Shown: positions 53,172 to 62,084, counted from the first letter of the stretch. The stretch: DNA of 64,000 nucleotides from JBMYRH01 sp049602155 (GCA_049602155.1 JBMYRH010000017.1:1-64000), one strand, 5' to 3'. Program-made: numbers and translations. Notes: a model not told the origin generated them from the sequence alone.

Positions 53172-55193
53172 TTAGCGTCGGGGCGGCTTACCCCGACCAC
53201 GATTTGAGCGACGCGGTCCTTTCCCGCCGCCCTTCGGCTGACCGCCAGACGGGCTGCCTTTCCGAGGGCCTGAGCGGCGCCCCCCATGGTTCCTCTCATG
53301 GTGAGGGACGAGGCTGTTATGGCTGCGACCGATCAAATCTTGGCGCCCCGCATCATGCAGTGCCTCGCGGACGAGGTCGGCGTTTTGCGGCATCCAATAT
53401 TGCATCAGCGCCTTCTGCTTTCGCTTATTGCGCATCTTCTTCTCGACCCACACCGTCTTCATGCTGTGAGGCTCGACGCCGGTCCACCACATACAGGTCG
53501 CCGGCGTACCAGGCGTCGGGATGAAGTCCTGGACCTGGCGCGGGCGCAGGTTCCTGGCCTTAAGGAACTCCGCCAAATTCACGGCGCTCTTGTTGTCACA
53601 GCCAGGGTGAGAGGAGACAAAGTACGGCACCAAGTACTGCTCTTTATCGGCCTTCTCCGACGCCTTCTTAAAGCGCCGCTCGAAGTCGACGTAGACGTCA
53701 ATGCCGGGCTTCTTCATCAGCCGTAGGGTGTCTGAATCGACGTGCTCGGGCGCCACCTTAAGGTGTCCACCGACGTGATGAGCCGCCAGGTCGTTGATGT
53801 ACTCTTGATCGAGGTTCGCGAGGTCCATCCGGACCCCTGAGGCGACCAGCACCTTCTTGACCCCTTGGGTGTTGCGGACATCCCGCATCAGCTGCTTGAT
53901 CGGCGCGTGGTCCGTCTTCAAGAGCTTACAGATCGTCGGGTGGACACACGACGGGCGACGACAGACCTTCTCGACCTCGGGGTCTTTGCAGGTCATGCGG
54001 TACATGTTGGCCGTCGGCCCACCGAGGTCACTGATGACGCCTGTGTAGCCTGGGATCTTTGAGAGGCCCTGGACCTCCTTCAAGACGCTCTTTCGACTAC
54101 GCGACTGAATGGCTTTGCCCTGATGCTCAGTGATGGCGCAGAACGTGCAGCCGCCGAAGCAACCGCGCATCACGTTGATCGAGAAGCGCACCATCTCGTA
54201 AGCAGGGATACGGGCGCCGCCATAGTCGGGGTGCGGGAGCTTCGTGTAGGGGAGCGCAAAGATGGCGTCGAGTTCGGGCGTCGTCAGCGGAGGCTGCGGT
54301 GGGTTGATGACCACGGTCAAGCTGCCGTGGGCCTGGACGAGCACGGGTGCACAGCCGGGGGTCTGCTCCTTATGAAAGATGTGCTGAGCTCTTGCGAAGT
54401 TCGCTTTGCTCTCGGCGTCGCTCCCCTTGAGTTCCTCGAAGCTCGGGAGCACCTTGACCCCCTCCGGGAGGTGGTCTTGCCAGGCGAGCTCCTCATCCAA
54501 GTCGCGCGGCACAAAGTGCGGGCGCCCCTTCTTACCCACCGCGTAACCCGTACCAGGCACGTCTCGGATCTCCCGGATCGGGACACCAGACTTGAGCTGC
54601 CGAATGACCTCAAGGAGGGGCCTCTCACCCATCCCGTAGATGACAAGGTCGGCGCGCCCATCGACGATCATCGAGCGGCGCACCTTCTCCTGCCAGTAAT
54701 CGTAGTGCGCCAAGCGGCGCATCGAGACCTCGACGCCGCCCGCCAGGATAGGGACATCTTTGGCGGCCTCTTTGCAGCGCTGCGCGTAGACGACCGTCGC
54801 GTAATTCGGGCGACGGCCCCCCTCTGCGTCCGGCGAATATTGGTCGTCAGAGCGCAGGCGCTTGTGGGCCGTGTAGTTATTGAGCATCGAGTCGAGGTTG
54901 CCTGCAGACACCAACCACGCGATGCGTGGCGCGCCGAAGGCCTTGAAGGGCTCCGCCGAGTGCCAGTCAGGCTGAGAGAGCACGCCGACGCGATAACCCT
55001 GGGCCTCGAGCAGCCGGGTGATGACCGCGTTCGCGAAGGACGGGTGATCCACGTATGCATCACCGGAGACGAAGACGAAGTCGACGCCATGACGCTCGGG
55101 ATCGTGCGCCTCTCCGGCTCTCGGGAGCCAGCCGCGAGCGACAGCGCTCTCTCGGCGAAGCGGGGGATAGGTCTGAGCGTGCTGGTGGTCCAT
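53172..55193 (-). CDS. ygiQ: YgiQ-family radical SAM protein
   Basis: ATG 55193 follows AGAGG 8 nt upstream (GTG 55202 is an alternative). 673 residues: an N-terminal cobalamin-like Rossmann half (FVFVSGDAYVDHPSF, GYRVGVLSQPDW), the radical SAM core with CFGGCTFC, and the YgiQ-specific C-terminal region (VAPEHVDSDTLRLMKKPG, FVSSHPGC, QDFIPTPGTPATCMWWTG), ending in a basic Gly/Arg/Lys-rich tail. Length and order match the family (about 600-730 residues). The physiological role of YgiQ is unknown; the basic tail suggests nucleic-acid contact. Confidence 0.93.
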   Translation of the reverse strand: MDHQHAQTYPPLRRESAVARGWLPRAGEAHDPERHGVDFVFVSGDAYVDHPSFANAVITRLLEAQGYRVGVLSQPDWHSAEPFKAFGAPRIAWLVSAGNLDSMLNNYTAHKRLRSDDQYSPDAEGGRRPNYATVVYAQRCKEAAKDVPILAGGVEVSMRRLAHYDYWQEKVRRSMIVDGRADLVIYGMGERPLLEVIRQLKSGVPIREIRDVPGTGYAVGKKGRPHFVPRDLDEELAWQDHLPEGVKVLPSFEELKGSDAESKANFARAQHIFHKEQTPGCAPVLVQAHGSLTVVINPPQPPLTTPELDAIFALPYTKLPHPDYGGARIPAYEMVRFSINVMRGCFGGCTFCAITEHQGKAIQSRSRKSVLKEVQGLSKIPGYTGVISDLGGPTANMYRMTCKDPEVEKVCRRPSCVHPTICKLLKTDHAPIKQLMRDVRNTQGVKKVLVASGVRMDLANLDQEYINDLAAHHVGGHLKVAPEHVDSDTLRLMKKPGIDVYVDFERRFKKASEKADKEQYLVPYFVSSHPGCDNKSAVNLAEFLKARNLRPRQVQDFIPTPGTPATCMWWTGVEPHSMKTVWVEKKMRNKRKQKALMQYWMPQNADLVREALHDAGRQDLIGRSHNSLVPHHERNHGGRRSGPRKGSPSGGQPKGGGKGPRRSNRGRGKPPRR

Positions 55194-55335
55194 CGCAGGC
55201 ACCTCTGTATGCAGCGCGGCGCTGCGTGGGAGCCGACCGACAGGATGCTAAATGCGCGCTATCGGAGGCTGAATTGCGGCGCTGATAGCCCAGGGTTATG
55301 CGGAGCGCAAGGCTCCGGTCGTGGTCTTCTGGACA

Positions 55336-56430
55336 CTAGCTGGCGACAGCTTGCACACTCTGCTCTTCGAGCCGGACCGAGCGGCGGGTCTTATCTCCAC
55401 TGTAGAACTGGCGGGCCCAACGACGGAACTGCATGACCCCGGCGTCGGACGCGGAGGCGATGGGGCGCGTCAGGTAGACCTTATGCTCCCAGACGCTGAT
55501 GTCCTGCTCCACGGTCTTGCCAAAGGTCTTCGCGTAGGTGCGCCGCATGATGGTCGTGAGGAAGGGGATCGGGACCTTATGGACGCGGTGAATCATGTTG
55601 AGTCGACAGCGCGTCCGGTCGATAGGGGTCGTGAGCGCGAGGCTCTGCGTCCTCATATGGAGCCAAGGGAGGAGCTTCACGGCCTGAGTGATCCACCCGA
55701 TCGCCAGCCCCCAACGGTGGCTCGTCACGCGCGTCGACATCCCCTCAGGGATGCCGACGTTCAGTGGAATTCCGAAGGCGGTCAGTTTGGGCCGCATGGA
55801 GATCTTCCAGGTGAAGAGCGCCCCGTCGATCGCCGACTCAGCGTCCGGCTTGTGATCGATAAAGTCATGCATGATGGGCGAGTGACTCGTGTCCGCGTCG
55901 TTCTCGCTGATGTCCTGGATGTGTGCGTCGACGATCCACTCGTGCTCGACCCACGACGTCCACTTGCCGTCATCAAAACCGGGCAAGGGCTGGACGTGCC
56001 ACTCCGGCGGAGCGCCGTCCGCGTGGTACCAAACAAGGACCATCCCGGAGACCTCATCCACGTGCCAGTGCGTCAGGCTCGCCTTGGGGGGGATGGGATC
56101 ACCGTTCGGGATGTGGGTGCACTGACCGGATTCAGCGTCGTACTGCCATCCGTGGAACGGGCAGCGTATGCAGTTCTCCACGACCTTGCTGCCGTAACCC
56201 AGGTGAGCCCCAAAGTGGGGGCAATGCGGGTCAACGACATGCGCCTTACCGTCTTGGGTTCGGAAGCACACCAGTTCCCGGTCAAGCATCTTCAGCGTCT
56301 TGACCTCACCGACCTTGAGGTGGTGCGAAAAGGCGGCGAGATACCACTGGTTGGGGAAGGGACTGAGGATCGTAGGGACGTCGCTTTGCATAGCGCTCAG
56401 TGTCTCCTCTGAGGGATAGAAGTTCAACAC
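55336..56430 (-). CDS. Rieske non-haem iron oxygenase (KshA/sterol-oxygenase-like)
   Basis: 364 residues from GTG 56430 (weak SD; ATG 56391 is an alternative). A Rieske [2Fe-2S] site reads C70-P-H72...C90-P-F-H93 with the canonical 17-residue spacing (CPHFGAHL and CPFHGW). Downstream, ENDADTSHSPIMH supplies the bridging Asp and two His of the mononuclear iron site, in the form seen in 3-ketosteroid 9-alpha-hydroxylase KshA, cholesterol 7-desaturase (DAF-36/Neverland) and the bacterial sterol C-4 demethylase SdmA. No reductase or ferredoxin gene is adjacent. A steroid or sterol substrate is an inference from subfamily resemblance. Confidence 0.85.
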   Translation of the reverse strand: MLNFYPSEETLSAMQSDVPTILSPFPNQWYLAAFSHHLKVGEVKTLKMLDRELVCFRTQDGKAHVVDPHCPHFGAHLGYGSKVVENCIRCPFHGWQYDAESGQCTHIPNGDPIPPKASLTHWHVDEVSGMVLVWYHADGAPPEWHVQPLPGFDDGKWTSWVEHEWIVDAHIQDISENDADTSHSPIMHDFIDHKPDAESAIDGALFTWKISMRPKLTAFGIPLNVGIPEGMSTRVTSHRWGLAIGWITQAVKLLPWLHMRTQSLALTTPIDRTRCRLNMIHRVHKVPIPFLTTIMRRTYAKTFGKTVEQDISVWEHKVYLTRPIASASDAGVMQFRRWARQFYSGDKTRRSVRLEEQSVQAVAS

Positions 56431-56580
56431 CCCTACTGCCCCCCCGCAGTCTGGCGCTTATCAGGTCGAAAGGATCGATTGCGGACCGACACCTCGCTCA
56501 AGAAAGCACACCCGAGTCGGGCGTTGAGGGACAGGAGATGGTAGAGACCCGCGCGGTGCCCCACATCCCCACGGAGTCAC

Positions 56581-58134
56581 TTGTCAGAGCCCCTCCCCAT
56601 CACGCCCAGCGCGATCGTCCTCGCGGCGATCAACGCGCGGTACCGACATACCTCCTTTGGGTTGCGGTACCTCCTGGCGAACCTCGGTGAATTGGCGGAT
56701 CAGGCGACGCTCGTGGAGACACAGATCAAGGAGTCTGCGGAGGCGATCGTCGATCTCATCCTGGCCCCAAAGCCCCGCATCGTCGGCCTCGGGGTCTACG
56801 TGTGGAACGCTGTCCGTGCCCTGGAGGTCGTCCGCCTCCTGCGCACCAAGGCGCCCGAGCTCGTCATCGTGTTGGGGGGCCCCGAGGTCAGCCACGAGTG
56901 GGGGGACCAAGAGATCGTGTCCCTCGCGAACTACACCGTGACGGGTGAAGGAGAGCATGCCTTTCGGTCCTTGTGTGAAGGGGTCTTACAGGGGGAGGCT
57001 CCGGAGCCTCAGATCCTCCACGGTGGCTCTCCAGCCCTCGAGACCATCGCCCTGCCCTACGACCTGTACAGCGATGACGACCTCGCCCACCGCGTCATCT
57101 ACGTCGAGGCCTCACGAGGCTGCCCGTTTCGCTGTCAGTTCTGTCTCTCGTCCCTGGACCGCGGCGTGCGAATGGTCCCGCGAGAGGACTTCTTCAAGGC
57201 GATGCAGACCTTGCTCGACCGTGGCGCCCGCGACTTCAAGTTCATCGACCGTACATTTAACCTGCGCATCGACGACTCAGTCGCCATCTTGCGCTTCTTC
57301 CTTGAGCGCCTTCGACCGGGACTGTCGCTGCACTTTGAGATGATCCCGGACCGCCTACCGGACTCGTTGAGGGGGCTGCTTGCGGCCTTCCCCCCGCAGA
57401 CCGTACAGCTCGAGCTCGGCATCCAGAGCTGGAGCCCGGAGGTCGGCAAACTGATCGAGCGGCGGCAAGACCCAAAGAAGACAGAGGAGAACCTCCGCTT
57501 CTTGGCCGCTGAGACCCGCGTACATGTCCACGCCGACCTCATCGTCGGGCTCCCGGGGGAGGATCTCAGCACCTTCGCCGCGGGCTTCGACCGCCTCGTC
57601 GCTCTCGGCCCACAAGAGGTGCAAGTCGGCATCCTGAAGCGCCTCCGAGGCACCCCGATCGCCATGCACGACACCTCCCACGCGATGCGGTACAGCGCCA
57701 GCCCCCCTTACGAGGTGCGCTCTACCTCGACAATGTCGGAGGAGGAGATCGACGCGATGAAGCGTTTCGCGCGCTTCTGGGATCTCATCGCCAACAGCGG
57801 CAACTTCCGAGACAGTTGTCAGCACATCCTGAAGGCCGGCGACTCGGCCTTCACGGGCTTCTACACCTTCTCAGAGGCGCTCTACGCAGCGCTGGGCCGC
57901 ACCCATCACCTGGCGCTGAACACCCTCGCAGTCGCCCTCTTCGAGCACCTCACCGAGGCAACCGAGATGACGCCAGAGGACGCCGCGCTCCTCGTCGCCG
58001 GTGACCTTCATCGGACCTACGGCAGGAAGACTCCAAAGGACCTGAAGCCTCACCTCCCGCTCGGCTGGCGGCCCCCAGATGTCGCTCGGGTCACCGGCGG
58101 GCTCGTGCGCCAAGCGCGCCATGCCGCCCACTGA
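56581..58134 (+). CDS. B12-binding-domain radical SAM protein (DUF4080-like)
   Basis: TTG 56581 has GGAG 4 nt upstream and gives 517 residues. N-terminal cobalamin-binding-like fold (AINARYRHTSFGLRYLLANL, GLGVYVWNAVRALEVV, LGGPEVSHE), radical SAM core with CPFRCQFC, the SAM-binding ELGIQSWSPEV and VDLIVGLPGED-like strands, and a DUF4080-like C-terminal helical domain. The canonical DxHxxG cobalamin motif is not obvious. Likely acts on a substrate in tRNA or a small molecule; unknown. Confidence 0.88.
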   Translation: MSEPLPITPSAIVLAAINARYRHTSFGLRYLLANLGELADQATLVETQIKESAEAIVDLILAPKPRIVGLGVYVWNAVRALEVVRLLRTKAPELVIVLGGPEVSHEWGDQEIVSLANYTVTGEGEHAFRSLCEGVLQGEAPEPQILHGGSPALETIALPYDLYSDDDLAHRVIYVEASRGCPFRCQFCLSSLDRGVRMVPREDFFKAMQTLLDRGARDFKFIDRTFNLRIDDSVAILRFFLERLRPGLSLHFEMIPDRLPDSLRGLLAAFPPQTVQLELGIQSWSPEVGKLIERRQDPKKTEENLRFLAAETRVHVHADLIVGLPGEDLSTFAAGFDRLVALGPQEVQVGILKRLRGTPIAMHDTSHAMRYSASPPYEVRSTSTMSEEEIDAMKRFARFWDLIANSGNFRDSCQHILKAGDSAFTGFYTFSEALYAALGRTHHLALNTLAVALFEHLTEATEMTPEDAALLVAGDLHRTYGRKTPKDLKPHLPLGWRPPDVARVTGGLVRQARHAAH

Positions 58135-58189
58135 GGTCACCCCTCGCGCGCAGCCAAGCTGAATTCGCACCCGCCTCCTCGTCCCGACA

Positions 58190-58217
58190 TTGTTGAAATC
58201 GATTTGTTACCTATGAT
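58190..58217 (+). promoter_or_regulatory. Candidate sigma70 promoter of the PKD/propeller gene
   Basis: TTGTTG (58190-58195) and TATGAT (58212-58217) with a 16-nt spacer, 45 nt before ATG 58262, inside a locally AT-rich patch. Confidence 0.4.
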
Positions 58218-58261
58218 GGCGCCGCTCGGAGGCGCCCCCGACACCGAGCTGCTGAGGCCTA

Positions 58262-60826
58262 ATGCCGACACGACGTCGACAACTCTCCCACCTCCGGCAC
58301 GCCCCCCTCGGCGTGATGGTGACGCTCGCGCTCGTCGTCAGCGCTGGCTGCATGGGGGCCCCGAGCGCGTCCACAACGGATGCGACCGACGATGCGCGGT
58401 TCGCGGTCAGCTTCGAGGTGCCACCCACGCCCAATCAACCCTCATCGGTCACTGACACCTCGGCCCCCACTCCTGGTGACGATGTCACCTCAGCGACGTC
58501 TCCGGGCGACACGATAGCGGAGACCGAGGTGGGCCCCTCACCTAGCGACGCGCCACACACCGACGCCACGCACACCGAGGTGCAAGACATTGACGATGTG
58601 ACCGTGGTCGGACCGGACAGCTGCGAGACCCTCACTGCCATCATCCACGCCGAGTATGACCTCGACACCGTACCGATGACGGTGACCTTCCATGCCCACC
58701 AGTCATGCACACCAATCGCGCTCGCCTCGACGCTATGGAGTTTTGGTGTGGACGACGCCGTGGCGTCTGGCGCTGAGGCCACCTACACCTACTTGGAGAG
58801 CGGGAGCTTCGTCGTGACCCTCACGCTGACGGACATCGAGGGGGGAGCGCACGCCGTCACCATGCCTGTCACCGTAGCCCCCGGGGTCTGCCCGACCCCG
58901 ATGGCGTCCCTCACGACGGGGACCCTCGCGCTCAATCAACCCGCCGGACCAAGCGGGATCAGTGCGAGCCATGTCCATGACGACACCTTTTGGTTCGTCA
59001 GCGACAGCGGCTCTGAGGCCTCGCTCTACGCGACCAACGCTGCCGGCCAAGACCTCGGGAGCTTCCCTCTAGCCGGCGCTCAAAACGTAGACTGGGAGGA
59101 TATCGCCATCGGGTATCCCTCGGGAGACGGCCCCGGGGTCCTCTACATTTGGGATGGCGGTGACAACAACGGCACCCGAGACAGTGTTCAGGTCCTGATG
59201 GTCCCCGAGCCAACTCAAGAGAGCTTGGACCAGTCGCCGAGCCCGTCGTTGGCGTGGACGTCGCTGTCGCTGAAGTACCCGGATGGGGCCGCGCTCAACT
59301 CGGACACCCTGATGGTCGATCCGCAGACCGGAGACTTGGTCATCGTGGCGACGGACCAAGCGAGCCTTGTGAGTCATGTGTTCCTTAAGCCCGCCCCTCA
59401 CACCCCAGGCTCCGAGACCTCCCTGACTTGGATCGCAGAGGTGGACTTCAGTGCACCACCTTTTGAGAGCCCGTCGATCCCGAGCGGAGGCGCCTTCAGT
59501 CCACTTGGAGACCGCCTCATGGTTCGGACTGACGACCACGCATTCCTGTGGCTGCGGGACGGAGGGAGCCCCCTTGAGAGCGCCTTGGGTGCCACACCGT
59601 GCGCGGGGCCATTCGCGGTGGAGAGCGGCGGCGAGGCGATCACGTTCTCGGCCGATGGTCACGGGTACCTCACGGTGTCAGACGAGGTGCAGGGCGTCAT
59701 AAGCATGCACCCCTTCGAACAGCTCGAGAGCTGCGACCCGCCCGAGGCGCGAATCTCGGTCAGCCCCGAGGGGACCTTACAGGCCCCAGTGACGGTGACC
59801 TTTGAGGCCGATCCCGCGTGCATCCCCGAGGGGATCGACTGGGTCAAATGGAACCTCGGAGGCACCCCAAGCGCTGAGTCGAGCCCCTCTCATACGTTCT
59901 TAGAGGCGGCCCAGATGGAGGTCACCCTGACGGTGGCGGATCTGCAGGGGGTCATCTCCGCGACCACGCAGACCATCGAGGTGCTCCCTGCAGGCTGCCC
60001 CAGCCCAGGCCCGGCAGAGGACTGGGGGACGGTGAGCAACAATGACGTGAACGAAGCCTCCGGCCTCGTGATGAGCACACAACACGATGACCTCCTGTGG
60101 ACACATAACGACTCAGGGGACAGCGCCCGCTTATTCGCGATCGGCCTCGATGGCGCCGATCGAGGGACTTGGAGTTTGGACACAAATATCAAGGATTGGG
60201 AGGACCTGGCCTATGGCTTTGACGCGACTCTGAACACGGAGGTCCTCTACGTTGGAGACGTCGGCGATAACGCGAAATCTCGAGACAAAGTGACCATCTA
60301 CATCGTCCCGGAGCCTGACGTGGACACAGGGTCTGAAGGTGAGATGCACGCCGTCAACACGTGGTCTTCGATGACCCTCACCTACCCCGACGGCGCGTCC
60401 CACAACTGTGAGACCTTGATGCGAGATCCCCAAAGCGGCGATCTCTACCTGGTCATCAAGAGCAGCGACGGCGTCAGCCCAATCTTCCGAAAACCGGCGC
60501 CACACACCCACGGCAGCGAGACAGAGCTTGAGTGGGTGGGAGAGCTCCTCTTTGGGACTGCACCGCTGACCGGCTCGAAGTCCACTACAGCGGGCGCCTT
60601 CTCACCCACCGGTGACCGTGTCCTCATTCGGACCTACACGGACGCTTGGGTGTGGCAACGGGGACCGAATGAGACCGTCGCTGAGGCACTGGCAGGGGAA
60701 CCATGTAATGTGGAGGCGACCGGCGAGCCCCAAGGCGAGGCGGCGTGCTTCCATCGTGATGACTCCGGGTACCTGACGCTCTCTGAAGGCATGCATGAAA
60801 CGCTGCACTACATACCGCTCAACTGA
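58262..60826 (+). CDS. Lipoprotein with duplicated PKD plus beta-propeller halves
   Basis: ATG 58262 follows GAGG. 854 residues: signal with SAGC, Thr/Pro/Asp-rich stalk (about 30-115), then two copies of [PKD-like domain + beta-propeller]: about 120-490 and 490-854. Corresponding motifs are ISASHVHDDTFWFVSDSGSE / ASGLVMSTQHDDLLWTHNDSGD, DWEDIAIG / DWEDLAYG, YPDGAALNSDTLMVDPQTGDL / YPDGASHNCETLMRDPQSGDL and FSPLGDRLMVRT / FSPTGDRVLIRT, so the protein arose by internal duplication. The DWEDxA and MxDPQSGDL motifs suit a Ca-dependent propeller; no enzyme activity is recognised. The next gene starts 1 nt after its stop. Confidence 0.85.
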   Translation: MPTRRRQLSHLRHAPLGVMVTLALVVSAGCMGAPSASTTDATDDARFAVSFEVPPTPNQPSSVTDTSAPTPGDDVTSATSPGDTIAETEVGPSPSDAPHTDATHTEVQDIDDVTVVGPDSCETLTAIIHAEYDLDTVPMTVTFHAHQSCTPIALASTLWSFGVDDAVASGAEATYTYLESGSFVVTLTLTDIEGGAHAVTMPVTVAPGVCPTPMASLTTGTLALNQPAGPSGISASHVHDDTFWFVSDSGSEASLYATNAAGQDLGSFPLAGAQNVDWEDIAIGYPSGDGPGVLYIWDGGDNNGTRDSVQVLMVPEPTQESLDQSPSPSLAWTSLSLKYPDGAALNSDTLMVDPQTGDLVIVATDQASLVSHVFLKPAPHTPGSETSLTWIAEVDFSAPPFESPSIPSGGAFSPLGDRLMVRTDDHAFLWLRDGGSPLESALGATPCAGPFAVESGGEAITFSADGHGYLTVSDEVQGVISMHPFEQLESCDPPEARISVSPEGTLQAPVTVTFEADPACIPEGIDWVKWNLGGTPSAESSPSHTFLEAAQMEVTLTVADLQGVISATTQTIEVLPAGCPSPGPAEDWGTVSNNDVNEASGLVMSTQHDDLLWTHNDSGDSARLFAIGLDGADRGTWSLDTNIKDWEDLAYGFDATLNTEVLYVGDVGDNAKSRDKVTIYIVPEPDVDTGSEGEMHAVNTWSSMTLTYPDGASHNCETLMRDPQSGDLYLVIKSSDGVSPIFRKPAPHTHGSETELEWVGELLFGTAPLTGSKSTTAGAFSPTGDRVLIRTYTDAWVWQRGPNETVAEALAGEPCNVEATGEPQGEAACFHRDDSGYLTLSEGMHETLHYIPLN

Positions 60827-60827
60827 C

Positions 60828-61178
60828 ATGCCTAGGGCTCCCCACATCATCCCCCGCGCCCCCTTGGCGCTGCTGCGCGTGATGCTCATCGCCGTCTTCA
60901 TCGGTGCCGCAGGCTGTGATGAGGACATCGTGACGCCACCTCGCTGCCCCGAGGGCGTCGATTATAGCGACGCCCAAGTGCTCTTCGAGGCCCAATGCGC
61001 CCCGTGCCATGGCGCCGATGGCTTAGGGGGCTCAAGCTACGGCATCCTCCACGAGCTGCACCACACTGACTCCCAACTGATTCAAGTGATGTTAGACGGA
61101 AAGGGCAGCATGCCTGCCGTGAACATCACAGAGGCAGAAGCGGCGTCCATCGTCGACTATATGCGCTGCGTCCTCTGA
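60828..61178 (+). CDS. Small monohaem cytochrome c lipoprotein
   Basis: ATG 60828 starts 1 nt after the previous TGA, implying coupling. 116 residues: signal with GAAGC, then a class I cytochrome c with haem site CAPCHG and axial-ligand candidate in GKGSMPAVN. It resembles the cytochrome c of DUF1592-type clusters. Partnered with the propeller lipoprotein it may shuttle electrons at the outer face of the inner membrane; inferred. Confidence 0.82.
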   Translation: MPRAPHIIPRAPLALLRVMLIAVFIGAAGCDEDIVTPPRCPEGVDYSDAQVLFEAQCAPCHGADGLGGSSYGILHELHHTDSQLIQVMLDGKGSMPAVNITEAEAASIVDYMRCVL

Positions 61179-61257
61179 GGACGCTCAACCCCTCTCACTG
61201 GGGCGTGCTCCTCATCGGACTTCGTTGGGACAAATGCACAGGGCTCGTCGCGCCTCC

Positions 61258-61297
61258 CGGAGGTCAAACCACCTCCGCTCATGCCCACCTTTGTGGG
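61258..61297 (+). terminator. Two tandem hairpins after the cytochrome gene
   Basis: CGGAGGT/ACCTCCG (61258-61277, 6-nt loop) and CCCAC/GTGGG (61284-61297, 4-nt loop), 80 nt past the cytochrome stop and 140 nt before the riboswitch. No T-tract, so a weak terminator or transcript-end structure. Confidence 0.35.
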
Positions 61298-61439
61298 GAT
61301 TCGCGTTCGTAACCAGCGCTCCGCAAACGTTCGACTGCGACAAGGCTCGCGCTGCTCCAGCCATGACGCAGAAGAAACGCTTCAAGTTCTTCGAGGTCGA
61401 TGACGAAGGGTGGAGTGCAGCGCGGTTGTAAGAGCGCGC

Positions 61440-61522
61440 CGAAGCACCCCAGGAAACAAGGCAAACCCGTCGCGAGGCGGGGACGCAAAGCCGCGGGTCT
61501 CGAGGAGACAGCCGGGCTACCC
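61440..61522 (+). ncRNA. Cyclic-di-GMP-I riboswitch (GEMM-I)
   Basis: The aptamer core is unmistakable: AAGGCAAACC (61458-61467), a 6-bp P1b stem (61466-61471 / 61476-61481) capped by a GCGA tetraloop, GGACGCAAAGCC (61481-61492), a second hairpin GTCTC/GAGAC (61497-61509), and ACAGCCGGGCTACC (61508-61521), matching the family end consensus AnAGCnGGGnUnCC. AGCACCC at 61443-61449 can pair with GGGCT to form P1a. Aligned to the Vibrio Vc2 riboswitch, the ligand positions are G20 (61460), A47 (61487) and C92 (61513), predicting c-di-GMP rather than cGAMP (which goes with A20). The SD AAAGGAG (61523-61529) begins right after the aptamer, so control of translation initiation is likely. Confidence 0.9.
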
Positions 61523-61535
61523 AAAGGAGTACACC

Positions 61536-62021
61536 ATGACGCACCGACTCATCCGCCCTTACCTCATCATCGCCGGCCTCTGCTTCACCCTTGGCGCCTG
61601 TGACCAGGCCGTGGAAGAGGAGATGAGCCTCTCCGAGATCCCGACGATGGTGACGAACGAGCAAGCGCCTATCGAGATCTACATCGAGTCCCTTTGGGAC
61701 CACGCTCCGACTCAAATTGGGACCGAGATCGACTCGGGGGCCTTGACCATCGGTGGGTCAGCGCTACCCGTCGCCTCCCCAACCTCCGACCCCTCTCAGG
61801 TCAGCGGCGCAGCCAAGACGACCCGGCGTCAACACAGCCCACTGGTCAAGAGCGGGAGCGCGGAGACCCCCTCGGACGGGATGGCCAACTGCCAAGGGAC
61901 GACCTGCGCCACCAGCGCTGTCCAGCACGAGGTCGACAGCGTACAGAGCCCGACGATGAGCGACCCCAGCGACGTACCCTGCATGGACGAGGGATGCGAC
62001 GGGAGCGCGGGCCTGGCGTAG
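61536..62021 (+). CDS. Orphan lipoprotein controlled by a c-di-GMP riboswitch
   Basis: ATG 61536 with AAAGGAG 6 nt upstream; this start is forced by the riboswitch and gives a lipoprotein signal (LGAC). 161 residues: an acidic stretch EEEMSLSEIP, a Ser/Thr/Pro-rich middle with little predicted structure, and two CX4C pairs near the C-terminus (CQGTTC, CMDEGC). I recognise no family. Low complexity and lipidation suggest a matrix-associated or surface component made in response to c-di-GMP. Confidence 0.75.
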   Translation: MTHRLIRPYLIIAGLCFTLGACDQAVEEEMSLSEIPTMVTNEQAPIEIYIESLWDHAPTQIGTEIDSGALTIGGSALPVASPTSDPSQVSGAAKTTRRQHSPLVKSGSAETPSDGMANCQGTTCATSAVQHEVDSVQSPTMSDPSDVPCMDEGCDGSAGLA

Positions 62022-62045
62022 GCGCACTCATCGCTCCCCCCGCAT

Positions 62046-62068
62046 GACGCCCCGCCCTGGAGGGCGTC
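62046..62068. terminator. Hairpin between convergent orphan lipoprotein and CotH genes
   Basis: GACGCCC / GGGCGTC with a 9-nt loop, between stops at 62021 and 62085. GC-rich and without a T-tract; possible bidirectional terminator. Confidence 0.35.
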
Positions 62069-62084
62069 TGCCATTGAGCCAGCC

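Noticed and set aside
54123..55436. 437-codon plus-strand open frame
   Set aside because: Antisense to the YgiQ gene, whose radical SAM motif and length match the family.
55321..56412. 363-codon plus-strand open frame
   Set aside because: Antisense to the Rieske oxygenase, which has complete iron-binding motifs.
61225..61431. Small plus-strand ORF (68 codons) just before the riboswitch, with an internal 22-codon ORF
   Set aside because: No ribosome binding site, atypical composition, and it ends inside the region needed for the riboswitch transcript; no evidence of coding.
61212..61715. Minus-strand ORF across the riboswitch and lipoprotein start
   Set aside because: Antisense to the GEMM-I element and the lipoprotein signal; no family features.
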